A stretch of 64,000 nucleotides of DNA from Aplectana chamaeleonis (taxonomy: Eukaryota > Nematoda > Chromadorea > Rhabditida > Cosmocercidae), in contig JAPDOI010001352.1 of NCBI GenBank assembly GCA_029168955.1, positions 62,001 through 126,000 of the forward strand. Direction: 5' to 3'. Shown here piece by piece: positions 45,411 through 56,750 of the stretch (within the stretch, counting starts at the first letter, position 1; every line of letters starts with the position of its first letter). A program made the position numbers and the translations under genes. The notes under the pieces were generated by a model that saw only the letters and a program-made list of their open reading frames with translations, did not search any database and was not told the origin of the DNA.

Positions 45411-45657
45411 CAAAGTTGATAACACGGCGAAGGCTACCTTGATCACGATCACGCACGATTCAATGAAATGCTTGGATCTTCACTGGCCAGAATCGATATC
45501 CCTAACGAGCTCTTCGTCACCCAAAACCTCTATGACCTCCTTGATCACCTTGCTATCGAACACGCTAGTGGCCACCCCATCAACTTTTTCTCCCGTCTCC
45601 ACTGGCGTGCCCCAGACAGTCAACTAAAAATTGGCGATTTCATTCAAATCGCCGGGC
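45411..45657 (+). pseudogene. Unrecognised coding-like segment
   Basis: In one frame (from about 45430, after an upstream stop) the translation is compositionally normal for about 80 residues: DHDHARFNEMLGSSLARIDI, then ELFVTQNLYDLLDHLAIEHA and RLHWRAPDSQLKIGDFIQIA. It then degrades into low-complexity hydrophobic sequence. I do not recognise the family. It could be an exon or a transposon remnant; no strong acceptor or donor decides it. Confidence 0.25.
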
Positions 45658-45789
45658 TTTTTCTTCATAGGCCCCAATCTCTCATACTGCTCTCTTTCTC
45701 TATCTTCCTCACTTTCTTCTCACTCTTTACAATTCCAACAACTTCTTCTCACTACTCGTTTTTATCTTTTCGTTAACGTGATACTTTTC

Positions 45790-46020
45790 TTCGCTTCAAC
45801 TACTTATTTATTTATTTACTTTTTATTTATACACGTGCTTACTTATTTATTCAATTACTTTTTGATTAATTAATTAATTAATTAATTAAATTATTTATTT
45901 AATTATGCATTTATTTACTTATTTATTTAACTACTTTTTTTAATTAATTTATTTAATAATTCATTCATTTATCTATTCATTCATTTTTTTATTTATTTGT
46001 TTATTTATTTCTTTACTTCT

Positions 46021-46063
<43 letters not shown>

Positions 46064-46100
46064 CTCATTTATTTATCTTTTCACTTATTTATTTTTCCCA
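45790..46100. repeat. ATTTATTT/AATTAATT low-complexity tract
   Basis: Long runs of TTTA and TTAA microsatellite-like sequence. Translated products (FIYLFIYLF) are artefacts. Confidence 0.9.
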
Positions 46101-46639
46101 CGTGGAAGAAAGTCAACCGCGCGCCGAGGGAGAGTTTGGCGAGTGGGATTTTCTTCTTCTTTCTCTTTTTGCCGTCTTTCTCTTGATCTCGATCGTCTTT
46201 CCTTACTTACTTATACTGATCTTCATCATCTTGTTTTTCTTGGTGTAGTCATGCTTACGAATGATTCAGTGTTAATATCCAAAATTTGATGTTTTCGAAT
46301 TTTTCAAAACTCATCGACAAAAATGGCTGTTCACGTAGACTCGAATGAAAATTTTCGTTGCAAAAAAGACCGAGTTTATCCTCTGTAAAAATGTGAATAT
46401 TCGCTTGTGCTTGCAAAAAATAGACATTGGAGCACTTCGTACTGTCGTTAGCGGGGTGGAATTCCCAGCCGCAGTTGCGGACAGACGCGCTTGCAGCACG
46501 CAGCCCGACGATAATTGTGCTAGACTAACGGGTCCCGACACAACTACCCCTTCTCCCAGCACGATTATAATTGTGCTGCGCGCTGAAACAGCGACCCGCC
46601 GCAATCGCAGAGCAGAATTTCAGCACGATAACGACAGTA

Positions 46640-46925
46640 AGGTGCGTCCGAATGAGAATGGCGGCGCACGCGGCCAGCGCGCTTGGCAGGCAGCCGGCGC
46701 GTTCGCCGCTCTCGGACGAGCTTGCGAAAGTTCCCACCGCCATCGACTACGAACGGGGCCGGCACCGGCTGGCAGCAAGTACTGCGCCGATCAATCAGCT
46801 ATGCAGACGTTGGGAGAGGGGACGGCCGTCGTTGAAATCCAAAACTCGTCCGAGGACGGCACATGCGACGGCCGCCTGCCGAGCACGCCGGCCGTGTAGG
46901 CCGCCATTCTCGTTCGGGCACACTT
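46640..46925. mobile_element. GC-rich TA-flanked inverted-repeat element (copy 3)
   Basis: Ends AGGTGCGTCCGAATGAGAAT and ATTCTCGTTCGGGCACACTT with TA on both sides. Same family as 3854-4134 and 12402-12676, in the opposite orientation. A 184-codon frame runs through it and is an artefact. Confidence 0.78.
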
Positions 46926-46927
46926 TA

Positions 46928-47475
46928 CAATCAATTTCAACAGCCGACACTATCAACGAGGACATTCGATCCCACAAGGATTCATTAAATAAAACACACG
47001 GATACTAATCTCACAACACGAACACCTTGAGTTTCTTATAGAAGGATAAGGAAGAAGGCAAAGAAGGAAATGCAAGATCAGAAATGGAAGATTTTAAAAT
47101 GCGAGAGGAACTGTAGTGAAATGTCTCTTAATACGAAACTTTCGTTTAAAAAGTGACAGCGGTTGGTAAGCACGCGCACGCAGCAGGTATGCATTGCTCC
47201 CATCAGAATGACGAGCATTAACGTTTAAAAGAAGCATTCGTGATAAAAAAAGTTACCTGAGATTTCATCGTAAAGGTGTATATCTGGCCACCAATGGAGT
47301 AAAAATAAGTGAAATTCACGAGAAAAAAAAACGTGTAAGCAAGGAAAACGATTTAACGCGGCTGGCCTCCCATCGCTAAATATAGTCATCTTTCATAAAC
47401 ATCAAATTAACAGAACCAAACCTCTCCAGCTAGATCGCGGATGGGGCGATTTTGAGCAAGACGCGGTAGGTTTGG
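46928..47475. other. No gene recognised
   Basis: AT-rich sequence with no paired repeat or coding motif. Confidence 0.4.
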
Positions 47476-47478
47476 TAA

Positions 47479-47783
47479 GGCCTCGGTCATAACTGGCCAA
47501 TAGGCGTCGCCAGCCGGTCGACAATTGTGGCGGACATGAATGTGGTGGGGGTGAAAAAACACCCGGGGCGGCTGACCCGACCGATGTCCCTATGATAAAA
47601 TATAAGAAATGAATGATATCCATAACATCGTTCCACACAATTCATACATATTGACCGCGCCAGCCCCAGCTGGCCGCACCGGGTCTTTTTTTGCAACCTC
47701 CATCGTCCATGGTCTTCATACGTTTCCACCGGGTTGGTCACGGCAGGTTACGACGATTTTTTCCTCCAACCCTGACAGGGGCC
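47479..47783. mobile_element. Harbinger-like element, TAA/TAG flanks
   Basis: Ends GGCCTCGGTCATAACTGGCC and CCAACCCTGACAGGGGCC. Contains TTGACCGCGCCAGCC and TTTCCACCGGGTTGG blocks shared with 41163-41459. Confidence 0.72.
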
Positions 47784-48134
47784 TAGCTCCCTAATTTTGA
47801 GTCGGTCGAGGTAGGGCGTATCAGGTTTATAATGCCAAGATATCCTTATTTTGTCATGACCAACCGCTCCTCTGCTTGCTCCGCGCGGACTCATCTGAGC
47901 GAACCAGACTTTAGATGTTGTTGATTAAGAAAAGCTCGTCATTTGCAGTTGGAAGGCCAGCCAGGTTGGGCTGTTTCAAGTTGTTTGTGCGTTACCCCGA
48001 GCACCATCCCACTCCCAACTGTTGCTTATTTTCAATTTTTTTTGGGCCAGATACGTAGTAATAGCGGTCAAGTCTTCAAAAAAAAATTCTTACTAACAGC
48101 GTGATGGAAAATCGGGCCTATCACGCGTGAGTGC

Positions 48135-48655
48135 GTACTAACCGCGGCCAATCCTACACGCGAAATTTGTACCAACCGCGTGGCGATGCGTACCGACCCC
48201 GTGAAAATGCGTACTGACGGCGTGGCAAGACGTACCGAACACGTGAAAGTGCGTACCGACCCCGTGAAAATGCGTACTGACGGCGTGGCAAGACGTACCG
48301 ACCACGTGAAAGTGCGTACCGACCACTTGACAGTGCGTACCGACCGCGTGGCGAAGCCTACCGACTGCGTGGCAGTGTGTACTGATCGCGTGGCGGTGCG
48401 TACCGACCTCGCGACAATGCGTACCGACCACGTGACAGTGCGTACCGACCGCGTGGAAGTGCCTACCGACCGCGTGGCAATGCGTACTGATAGCGTGGCA
48501 GTGCGTACCGGCCGCGCGACAAAACGTACCGACCGCGTGGCATTCCGTACTGACCGCGTGGCAGTGCGTATCGACCGCGCTAATTTACGTGCCGACCGCG
48601 TGCAAATTGCGTTCCAAACGTCGCCCATCCCGCTGTCGGTACGCAACTTGTCCGC
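48135..48655. repeat. 21-bp CGTACCGACCGCGTGGCA array, right
   Basis: About 23 imperfect copies of a 21-bp unit, all in one direction until about 48635, where GTCGGTACGCAA turns back. The 192- and 173-codon frames on the two strands arise because 21 is a multiple of three. Confidence 0.88.
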
Positions 48656-48689
48656 CGTCGGTCCACCCCATTGTCTGAGTATATCAAAA

Positions 48690-49050
48690 CAAATCCCCTA
48701 AAATGTTTTACCGGATTAAAAACGGTTTTCTTTAACATATGTATGTGGGAGAAGGGTAAGGGCGCTCATCTGAAATTCTGACAAAAGCTGAAACCTGGAA
48801 ATTCTTATAGTTTCTAATGCAGATCGGAAACGTTATCCCCCTTTTACATCCGAGGGGTTCGAGCACTGGGACTGACAAAAAATCTAATCTGGAATAGCTA
48901 CCCCGTTTCCTATGCGGTGTAAGCAACACCGTAAAAACTAAAAATAAGGAAAGCGAACATATAGAAATGCCATTCGTGTCAGCCGTAATGTAGCAATGAT
49001 CTTACAGAATTTGAACCATCAACCCTCGCCAACCATTCTCAGGCGATTCT
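48690..49050. other. No gene recognised
   Basis: Nothing distinctive seen. Confidence 0.35.
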
Positions 49051-49222
49051 CGTCCCCGACCCGCCTGACAGTTCGGCTCGTGTTCCCAATCTGCAACCCG
49101 ACATACATATGTTGCTGTCCGAGCCACCGCTGTTGCTGTCCGGGCTGCTCCGGTTTGCCCGAACAGCAACAGCAGTGCCCCGGAGATTGGGAGAACGATC
49201 CGAACTGTCAGGCGGCTCCGAT
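49051..49222. repeat. Palindromic GCCTGACAGTTCGG repeat
   Basis: Arms CCCGCCTGACAGTTCGGCTC and GATCCGAACTGTCAGGCGG, with TTGCTGTCCG/CGAACAGCAAC inside. A partial, more diverged copy is at 32793-32945. Confidence 0.65.
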
Positions 49223-49656
49223 GCCTGTTATACGCATGAGAAGGCATGTTTCGAAACCTTCTCGCTTCCTGATCTCTGCTTTATAGCAATTTTAGCCTTT
49301 CTGCTTGTTGTTTTCTGAAAAACTCGATTCTCTGTTTCGCTTTCTGGAAATTTCTTGGAAATTTCCACGCATCCCTCCTGGGGATGATGAGGTGGTGTGC
49401 ACGATTTTCTCATTCAATAACACAACACACGTTTCCACTGTAGCACTCGCGAAAACACTTCTAGTACTTTAGCGTCTGGCATTTGAGGCCGATCACCCAA
49501 AGACGAGTCTTCGTTGTTGAAAAAATAGCTTATTAACGTGATAATGAATATTATTTACAATATGTTAATTGACAATGTGAAAGTACCCATGATGATATCA
49601 CATTAATAACAATCGTCTAGAATCATGCGCTGTACAAACAGAATTATATCAAAAAA

Positions 49657-49887
49657 TTATTCATCGAAAGGATTAGTGCTTTCACTAAAAGGATTTTTGG
49701 ATTTATCGTAGCCAGGAGAGCGGCGACTAGTGGAAGATTTCATTGTTGCAGGTCGTTTGCTGTTCGATTCTGATGATCTTGTGCTCGAACTACCAGCTCG
49801 ATCGGAAAATGGATTTAAATCGCTCTCATCGTCCTCAAAAGGATTGCTTCCACTTTTCGAATCAGCGGGTGACGCAGCATTCATTCC
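49657..49887 (-). CDS. Last exon of an NPF-motif protein
   Basis: A strong acceptor (CAGTTTTTTAG, ending at 49888) opens a frame of 76 codons to a TAA at 49657. The tail is acidic, Ser-rich and unstructured, with three NPF tripeptides: NPFEDDESDLNPFSD and, at the C-terminus, TNPFDE. NPF motifs bind EH domains of endocytic-recycling proteins (EHD/RME-1, EPS15), so a role in membrane trafficking is inferred. The family is not identified. The mariner at 49952-51221 lies just upstream, presumably in the preceding intron. I could not identify the upstream exons; a poorly resolved - strand segment at 55907-55620 (ELRNCATAGCFKHQRVRAPK) is not clearly linked. Confidence 0.6.
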   Translation of the reverse strand, partial: GMNAASPADSKSGSNPFEDDESDLNPFSDRAGSSSTRSSESNSKRPATMKSSTSRRSPGYDKSKNPFSESTNPFDE

Positions 49888-49951
49888 CTAAAAAACTGTT
49901 CGGTTGCGAACAGAACTATTTCCACCGTACCAACTAGAGATTTGAATACTA

Positions 49952-51221
49952 CCAGGTCGTTCAATAAGTTCTCGTTCGATAAGAGAGGGCGTTGCTCCTA
50001 GCCTTAATTTTTTTTTGTTTTGTTGGTACAATCTTCATAAGAACGTATGTGAGGTTTCATTTCAATCTGTCAATTCATTATTTGTTTACAAGCCATTTAG
50101 TGTCGCCGTGTCACACCAATGGGAAAAATTGAAAGTCGTGCAGTGATGAAAGTCTTATTTGTGGAAGGTGTAGCACCAAAAGAAATCCGCGAACGAATGT
50201 TGAAAGTGTATAATTGTTGTTCACCAACAATTAGAACAGTAAAAGGATGGGTTGCTGAATTTAAACGTGGTCGTACAAGCCTTGAAGACGATCCACGTGA
50301 AGGACGTCCAAAAAGCAATCAACACCAGAAATCATAGCCAAAATACAGGATATGGTTTTGGAAGATCGTCGATTGACTGAGAGAGATTTAGTGGAGACTC
50401 TGTAAATTTCATTAGGCAGTGTGAGCCCTATTTTAAATGAAATTTCGGGTTTTAGAAAGCTGTGTGCACAATGGGTGCCGCATTCGCTAACAATGGAACA
50501 AAAACACATTCGAATGCGACTTTCTCAGCAACATTTGGAGCGTTTTAAAAAGGATAGAGTGGATTTTGTGCGTCGATTCATCTTTATGGATGAGACTTGG
50601 GTCTATCACCATGATCCTGAATCGAAGCAAGAGGCTAAAGAGTTGTGTGAACCTGGTTGTTCGGCTTCGAAACGAGCTCGTATCCGGAAGTCGGCCAAGA
50701 AGATTATGGCAACAGTTTTTTTGGGATGCGCAAGGAATTCTGTTTTCGGATTACTTGCAAACTGGTAAATCAATTAATTCTGGATATTATTGCAACCGTT
50801 CGGACCAGTTGAAAAAAAAACTCGTGGAAAAAACACCCGGTCTGCAGAAGAAAAAATCCTTTTACATCAGGACAATGCACCGTGTCACATGAGCATTTTG
50901 ACAATGGCTAGAATCCATGAATTAAAGTTCGAATTGTTGGAGCAATCACCGTATTCACCAGATTAGGCCCCCAGCGACTTCCATTTGTTTCCAGAACTCA
51001 AAAAATTTATGCGTGGCAAGCGTTTTTCATCAAATGAAGAGGTCATAACGGCTGTTGAAGCGTATTTTGCAGAGCTTCCGGATTCTCACTTCAGGGATGG
51101 GATCCACAGATCGTTGGAGCAAGTGTATTAATGTTCAGGGAGATTACACTGAATAAAGTGTATTTAGAACCATAAAATTGTGTTTTTCTTATCGAACGAC
51201 AAAACTCATTGAACAACCTGG
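49952..51221 (+). mobile_element. Full-length mariner with inactivated transposase
   Basis: 1270 bp with terminal inverted repeats (CCAGGTCGTTCAATAAGTT and AACTCATTGAACAACCTGG) and TA on both sides (49950-49951, 51222-51223). The + strand encodes the transposase in pieces from 50119: an N-terminal helix-turn-helix region (EIRERMLKVYNCCSPTIRTV), FMDETWVYHHDPESKQ with the first catalytic Asp, and LHQDNAPCHMS with the second. YSPD-stop-APSDFHLFP carries the third Asp, at D34D spacing. Breaks include a frameshift near 50330, a stop at about 50402, a frameshift near 50765 and TAG in place of Leu at about 50966. It cannot make transposase. Confidence 0.93.
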
Positions 51222-51309
51222 TACATCTCTAACTTTGAATTTACCTACGGTGTACAAGCAAGTCCATATGTATGTACAAATTGGGTGATGATCGTAATGT
51301 ATTTTAACC

Positions 51310-51450
51310 GCGAGAGATGGCGAAACGGGGGATCAGCGGCGCGCGTGATTGGACGGACGGGGGAGGAGCCAAGCGCGTGATTGGAAGGAAGGAAAGTAAA
51401 ATCCTCCCCCGCATCTCTTGCGGTTCGAGTACACTACGACCATCACCCGT
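51310..51450. repeat. GC-rich repeat related to 33540 and 62660
   Basis: Shares GTGATTGGA, GGGGGAGGAG and a CTACGACCATCACC block with 62660-62790. Confidence 0.4.
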
Positions 51451-52322
51451 GCACTTTGTGTACTAGATAGTATCAGGAAATATTTGTACCCGAAGTTCTT
51501 CAAAATCGAGGTCCACATTTTTATTCACTCGTGCAAATTCGAGGTCTTCGCTCATGTCGGAAGCATTGTTCGCTCCTGTGCTGCTGGGCAAAGAACGGAG
51601 TTTCGCTCAGCAAGCTATTGTAAATCGCGGGCAGATGCTGGTCAATATCTGGGCTAACTATAAGATTGATAGCAGCTGGAAGAAGGACGTTGAACTGTCC
51701 CAGCAAGCATTTACACTCCTCGCCTCGATGCTAGGGTTCTTCACCCATATCCCAATCAGAAGCTCGTTCACGACATATAATAGCTCGTTCAACGAAATTC
51801 GACCGAATGTTGTTCCTCACTTAATGATTTGAGATCAAGAGGTGCAACTCGAGGCAGCTTGATTCCACGGCGTATACATTGGATCCGAATCAAAAATTTT
51901 CGGATACTCGGATTTCGGATAACTCAAAAACCAAAGGCCGTGGATATCCGACTAAAACGGATAGATTCAAAATAGCAACATCGGATAATCCAGTTCAGTC
52001 GGATAGGGAGGCTAAACGGATAGTCGGATTTCGGATCAATCCGAAAATCACGTTTTTTTTCGGTGATTCGGATTTTGGATCACTCGGATTTTGAGCTTTT
52101 TTCGATGAGTCGGAATCCGAATATCCGAGTCGGATGTCCGGTCGGATACAAGTTGGTATAATGCGAAAAGTCTATCGAAAATCTATAGTCCGGCGAAAAT
52201 CTTTACGTAAAAAAGGATTCTATACGTACCATGACTGAACAATTCATTGATATTCATCTACTATATCTCCGAAAAAGTGTGTTCCTTCTTTACAATATCT
52301 TCGAATCAAGTGTAATGTTTAA

Positions 52323-52798
52323 AGGCACTGTTCGCGATAAACTTCATCCTCGAAATTTCCATGACAAACGCTTCTAGTGGCTCTCAGAAGCAGAACAGCG
52401 TCGAAAAAACGGGACGAAAAGCTACCCAGGAGCCGCAAAACGGCTCAGAAAAGTGGGCAAACCCCGCCGCTGTGGGCAAGTCCCGCCTCTTCCCGCCCCT
52501 CGACGTGAACAAAGGAACACTAGAAATCGTGAGTTGAGCGATGGTTTCCGATCAAAAGTCCTGTTCTTCCCTTCATTCTCAACCTCTCTTTACTCTTTTC
52601 AGCTTGCATACATCGGCTGCAGAAGCCGGAAGTTACAAGCCTCGTCCACCATTTTCCCTAGCTCAATTTTTGAGATACCATAACTCCATTCCCAGAAGGT
52701 CTCGTACGATTCCAGAAGCATCATTGGAATCAGAATGGGACCGGTTTCAAGATAGGCAAAAAACAGAAAAAAAACGATTTTTATCGCGAACAATGCCT
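52323..52798. mobile_element. TTAA-type AGGCACTGTTCGCGATAAA element
   Basis: TTAA (52319-52322) at the left, TTGA at the right; ends AGGCACTGTTCGCGATAAA and TTTATCGCGAACAATGCCT are inverted. Confidence 0.75.
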
Positions 52799-52857
52799 TT
52801 GAGCATTAGTATAAATGAGCATCACGAGGGGACTATCCTAAACGGGGGGGACACTCA

Positions 52858-53069
52858 GGCCCCCGTCATAGTCGGCCGAAAAGCCGGCCATCCTGGTCCC
52901 ACCCGGTCGATATCTATGAGACACACGCAGGACGGGAAAAAATGAAGTGATAAAAATCATCCTCAACTGATAAAATTCCACCTTCTCGAAGATGATTTTT
53001 ATCACTTCATTTCTTCCCGTTTTGCGTGCGGGACTAGGGCGGCCGCTTTCGGCCGACTATGACGGGGCC
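52858..53069. mobile_element. Harbinger-like element, TCA duplication
   Basis: Ends GGCCCCCGTCATAGTCGGCC and GGCCGACTATGACGGGGCC are inverted copies flanked by TCA (52855-52857, 53070-53072). A second inner palindrome (GAAGTGATAAAAATCATCCT / GAAGATGATTTTTATCACTT) lies at its centre. Confidence 0.8.
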
Positions 53070-53935
53070 TCAAGTAAAATTCAGAAATAAAATGAACCAC
53101 CGATCTATTACGCTATCAATCGAAGTGTTTCTATAGAATTTTATCAACAGCAGTGAAAGATAGCAGCATCAAGCATCTTTTATCAGGTTTTCCATTGATT
53201 TCTATGAGGTGGGTCATTTCATTTCTGACTTTTACTTGAGTGCCTCCTCCGTTTAGGATAGTCCCTCACGAATACCAATCCCCCACACCGGATTCCTTAA
53301 TATCCTTGAGTTCCTATCTAAACCTCTTCGAAAAGAGCTGCTCGTTTGATCAATACATATGGTTTTTGGGAGCCAATCGTACCATCAATGCGCCATACTC
53401 GCACAAACAAATAAAACGAAGAGGATCAATGTCATCCAGGGGTATAACGTAGTTTATCGCTGTCATGAGCGACAGGCATGCAATCTAGCACAAATCGCGG
53501 CGTGACCCGCATCGGAGCAACGGCATCGGCCGACGTAGGAGCAGTAATCGCGCGCCTGTCGCAGCGACGTGTTGCGGAGGGCTGACAAACGGCAAACGTG
53601 CAGAGGCATGTCGCTGGCACTGTCGCTTTCGCTATGCAGTGCACTGCCGCAGCAACAGGTTTAGGGGTATGGTATGATTTGGCGTCACGTCACTCTGCAC
53701 GGCGAACGCCTGTCGCGGAACTCCCGCCCTTTAGTCCTATTGCTGTCGCAGTACACTTCACAGCGACAGCGACAGTAGTAGATACACGCTTTGGCACATT
53801 TGCAGTGCCGCTGCAATCCACACTCGAAGACTGTATCTACGACGGCCGATGTCGTTGCCACGATGCGAAGTTCGCGGCGATTCGTGTTAGATTGCATGCT
53901 TGTCGCTCATTACAGACAAAGTGCACCATACCCCT

Positions 53936-54494
53936 TGAAGGCAGTGTTCACGATGGAATATGATTGTCATGTTTTTCCTGGGAAAGTCTTTCTTGGTTCG
54001 TTGTACGATCTGAAAGAAAAAAGCATGAAAAAGCCCGTTTGAAGTTAAAATAGTCGTCTAAAATCGGCAGATTTTTCGGTGGTGCACGACTCCAGTGATG
54101 CTTTGTAGTCTCAGGGGTCATCAACTGGCTCAAAACTGATTATCAGTAGTCGACTTATGGCAGTCGATGCGGCCTTTCTAGAGCTCTACTGTTATAACTT
54201 CTTTAACACTAACAGTGTTGTACTTGTTTTGTGTAAAAAATTGTGTGTATACTCGTAAATTACTTTACTAGTTGCTGTGCACGTGGCAGAATTTTGACCA
54301 GACACAACAGCAATTTCCATTTTCTACGGGCGGCGCTGTGCACCTGTGCACGGATTGGCATCTTTGTGCCTTATTAACTCTAATCTTAGCGCATTTGTAG
54401 CCGCGGAACCTTCGCAGTTATTCAGCTGTTTTCGAACAACCCAGATTTCCGCAGTTTTCTCCATTACTTTTTCTATCGTGATCACTGCCTTTAA
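53936..54494. mobile_element. TTAA-type AGGCAGTGTTCACGATGG element
   Basis: Begins AGGCAGTGTTCACGATGG and ends TCTATCGTGATCACTGCCTTTAA. Its right third (54330-54494) matches 30610-30770. Confidence 0.6.
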
Positions 54495-54821
54495 AGGGCA
54501 GGAGCTACGCAACAGGCTGTCGCTGTCGCTGTGCAGAGCGACGGGACCGCGTGTCGCAAAAGTATACCATACCCCTTTTGCGCAAAATCTGCGCTAACGA
54601 TGCGCAGAAAATGCATCGGAAATTTCGCAATGCGCGCCAATTGGATGTCTGGAGTGTAAATACGCACCTGCATGGTTACAGTATAATGAAATGTCGAGTC
54701 ATGAAATCATATATTACCCTTTTTGAGTAACAGTACATGCCGAATCTACCGACACATCCGTTCCTAATCATGACATATCTCGGATATTCGGTATCCGAGT
54801 CATTATCCGACTCATGGCACC

Positions 54822-55025
54822 TTTCGGTGAATCGGATTTTGGATCAATCGGATTTTGACGTTTTTTCGGTGAATCGGATTTCGGGTCATTCGGATTTTGA
54901 CGTTTTTTCGGTGAATCGGATTTTGGATCACTCGGATTTTGACGGTTTTTCGGTGAATCGGATTTTGGATCATTCGGATTTTGAAATTTTTTCGGTGAAT
55001 CGGATTTTGAATCATGAAAATTTCG
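54822..55025. repeat. 42-bp subterminal tandem array
   Basis: About five copies of a 42-bp unit (TTTTTTCGGTGAATCGGATT, then TTGGATCATTCGGATTTTGA). Because 42 is a multiple of three, it reads as a 14-residue peptide repeat on the + strand and another on the - strand; both are artefacts. Confidence 0.88.
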
Positions 55026-55082
55026 GTTCATTCGGATGGATATCCGAAAATGAGTGAGTCGGATCCAATGTATACCACGGCG

Positions 55083-56750
55083 ACCAGCCACGACACTCAG
55101 TTTGGGCAGCAATTTCTCCCTACTCATCTCTCAGCTTCCATTAGAAACATTCTCACAAAAATTTCAGGTCTGGCGCGAAATTCTTACGCCCCCCCCCGCA
55201 GAGAATTTCCTTTTTCTTAAATCCTCCCTCTCCCTTTGCTGAACCGCGCGACAGTGACCGCTTAACCCAAGCGAGGGTGCACAGAATCAAGAATAGTCCG
55301 CAGACATTTGAGGTCTTAGACACTTCAGAACATTATAAGCTTGTAAGTGACCGAACATTATAAGAAAAGACAGCTTCAGAAGCTTCCCTCTGCATCAGGA
55401 TTCGGACAGAGCGAAGGCGGCACGTCACTCGTTAAATTCTGAGTGAATTTTTGAGGGGAGCCACCGTCGTTTCTACGCGTTGGCGTTATTCTTCGTCTTC
55501 TATAAACAGAAACTGATGAACTATCCTTCGTGGTCGTAACTTCCGCTTCAACCTTCTTACTTTACTGAAAATCCACCTTGTTGCGACTACTCGTTTTGTT
55601 TTCTCAAGCTTCTCCGCATTCAACCAGCAGGTTGCGCGCCTCCTCGATTATAAGAACATTGTCGCCCGACCACAAAGCATCTTCGCACCGTCGATTTCAT
55701 GCAACTTTGGAGCTCGCACACGTTGATGTTTGAAGCAGCCAGCTGTCGCACAGTTTCGCAACTCTTCCTGCTCACCTTCTTCTGTGATGAGTACTTCCTC
55801 GGTGGATCGAATACTCCATTACGGATATACTTGGATATCACATCTAATCCGTTGATCGCTCCATTCAGCTGAATCAAATCGAATTGAGCAAAGGAAACAA
55901 TGCCCACTTATTCACATGAAAGGACTCACTTCCTTGTGGAATTTTTGATAAGCAGATTTGTCATTCAGATTTTCTTTCGGAATTTCTCTGAAGAAAAAAT
56001 AGAGCAATTCAAGCCTGCAAATTGTCCACTGCTCAGTTACAAGTTGAAATGGAGTAAGAAGTCAGAAATTGAGAAGTGCTATGTTCTAACTGTTTAACGG
56101 ATATCACACAAGCAATCGCAGTCCGAAGTCACGGCAAACCCATGAATACTAACATAAACTTTAAAGGCATATAAGGCGATGGAAATCACTCTCAATTTTT
56201 TTGTGTCAAATCAAACAATTTGAGCTAGCTGACATCACCTACGAAACTTGAGGCTCCCAAATTGCTCACCTTAAAATCATGACAACCTGAAAAGTACTGT
56301 GGGGTCGGTCATCTAGCACTTCTAGGTCGATCATCTAGCACTTTTTCATTGAATGTTGATGTGACCGTCAAAAAACATGGAAAACGTTTATGGTAGAAAA
56401 TCCACTAGCCAGAAAACTTTTAAAATGCCAGTAACCATGTCTACAAATGCAGAAAAAACTTTTAAAACACGATTTTGGCGCAAAATCCTAATCAATTTTC
56501 GCAGTGCATTCAAACTGGTTTTTCTTTACAAATGAAGGTTTTCGAGGACTTCTTTCGAACATTTTCGTTCAATAAAGAGGCCAAGCTATACAGAAACATG
56601 AAAAATAGTACATGGATATCCGCGCGCTATGCCTTTAATGGTGGGGTAAAATAACGCCAACAAGATCAGGTTCAAATAATCTTGATTCTCTGGAACCAAT
56701 CTCTCGTCTTTGTTCTTTTTTTGTTGTTGACCGACAACGCTTAGTTATTA
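55083..56750. other. Mostly no gene recognised; possible - strand coding remnant at 55620-55910
   Basis: On the - strand around 55840-55670 one frame reads EVLITEEGEQEELRNCATAG, then CFKHQRVRAPKLHEIDGAKM, before a stop, and an overlapping frame reads NVLIIEEARNLLVECGEA. The composition is protein-like but I do not recognise the family and cannot resolve the splicing. A short C10 run is at 55189-55198. Confidence 0.3.

Larger units (their letters stand above)
43735..48685. mobile_element. Possible 5-kb element bounded by inverted TACTCAGACAATGGGG ends
   Basis: TACTCAGACAATGGGGTGGACC at 43735 is matched in inverse at about 48660-48685 (GGTCCACCCCATTGTCTGAGTA). Inside each end lies an array of roughly 21-bp CGTACCGACCGCGTGG-type units (43752-44290, 48135-48655). 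No 8-bp duplication is visible, so the two ends may come from separate insertions. The interior holds 44661-44774, 46640-46925 and 47479-47783. Confidence 0.45.
51873..55074. mobile_element. 3.2-kb hAT-like element with CGGATTTTGG arrays at both ends
   Basis: Starts TATACATTGGATCCGAATC and ends GTCGGATCCAATGTATA. It is flanked by a perfect 8-bp duplication CCACGGCG (51865-51872, 55075-55082). The left array (51885-52160) and right array (54770-55070) consist of TCGGATTTTGGATCA/ATTCGGATTTTGA motifs. The interior contains 52323-52798, 52858-53069, a GCGACAGCGACAG-rich palindromic region (53455-53935) and 53936-54494. No transposase was recognised. Confidence 0.87.

Noticed and set aside
45790..46250. 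Membrane protein with FIYLFIYLF segments
   Set aside because: Microsatellite-like TTTA repeats give hydrophobic translations by chance.
46345..47008. 184- and 145-codon frames
   Set aside because: They cross the GC-rich inverted-repeat element 46640-46925, and equivalent frames appear at its other copies.
48068..48701. 192- and 173-codon frames on opposite strands
   Set aside because: Both are translations of the 21-bp tandem array; 21 is a multiple of three, so frames stay open without selection.
54737..55127. 14-residue repeat proteins on both strands; CRISPR-like regular spacing
   Set aside because: A 42-bp tandem array without unique spacers in a eukaryotic transposon end; not CRISPR and not a gene.
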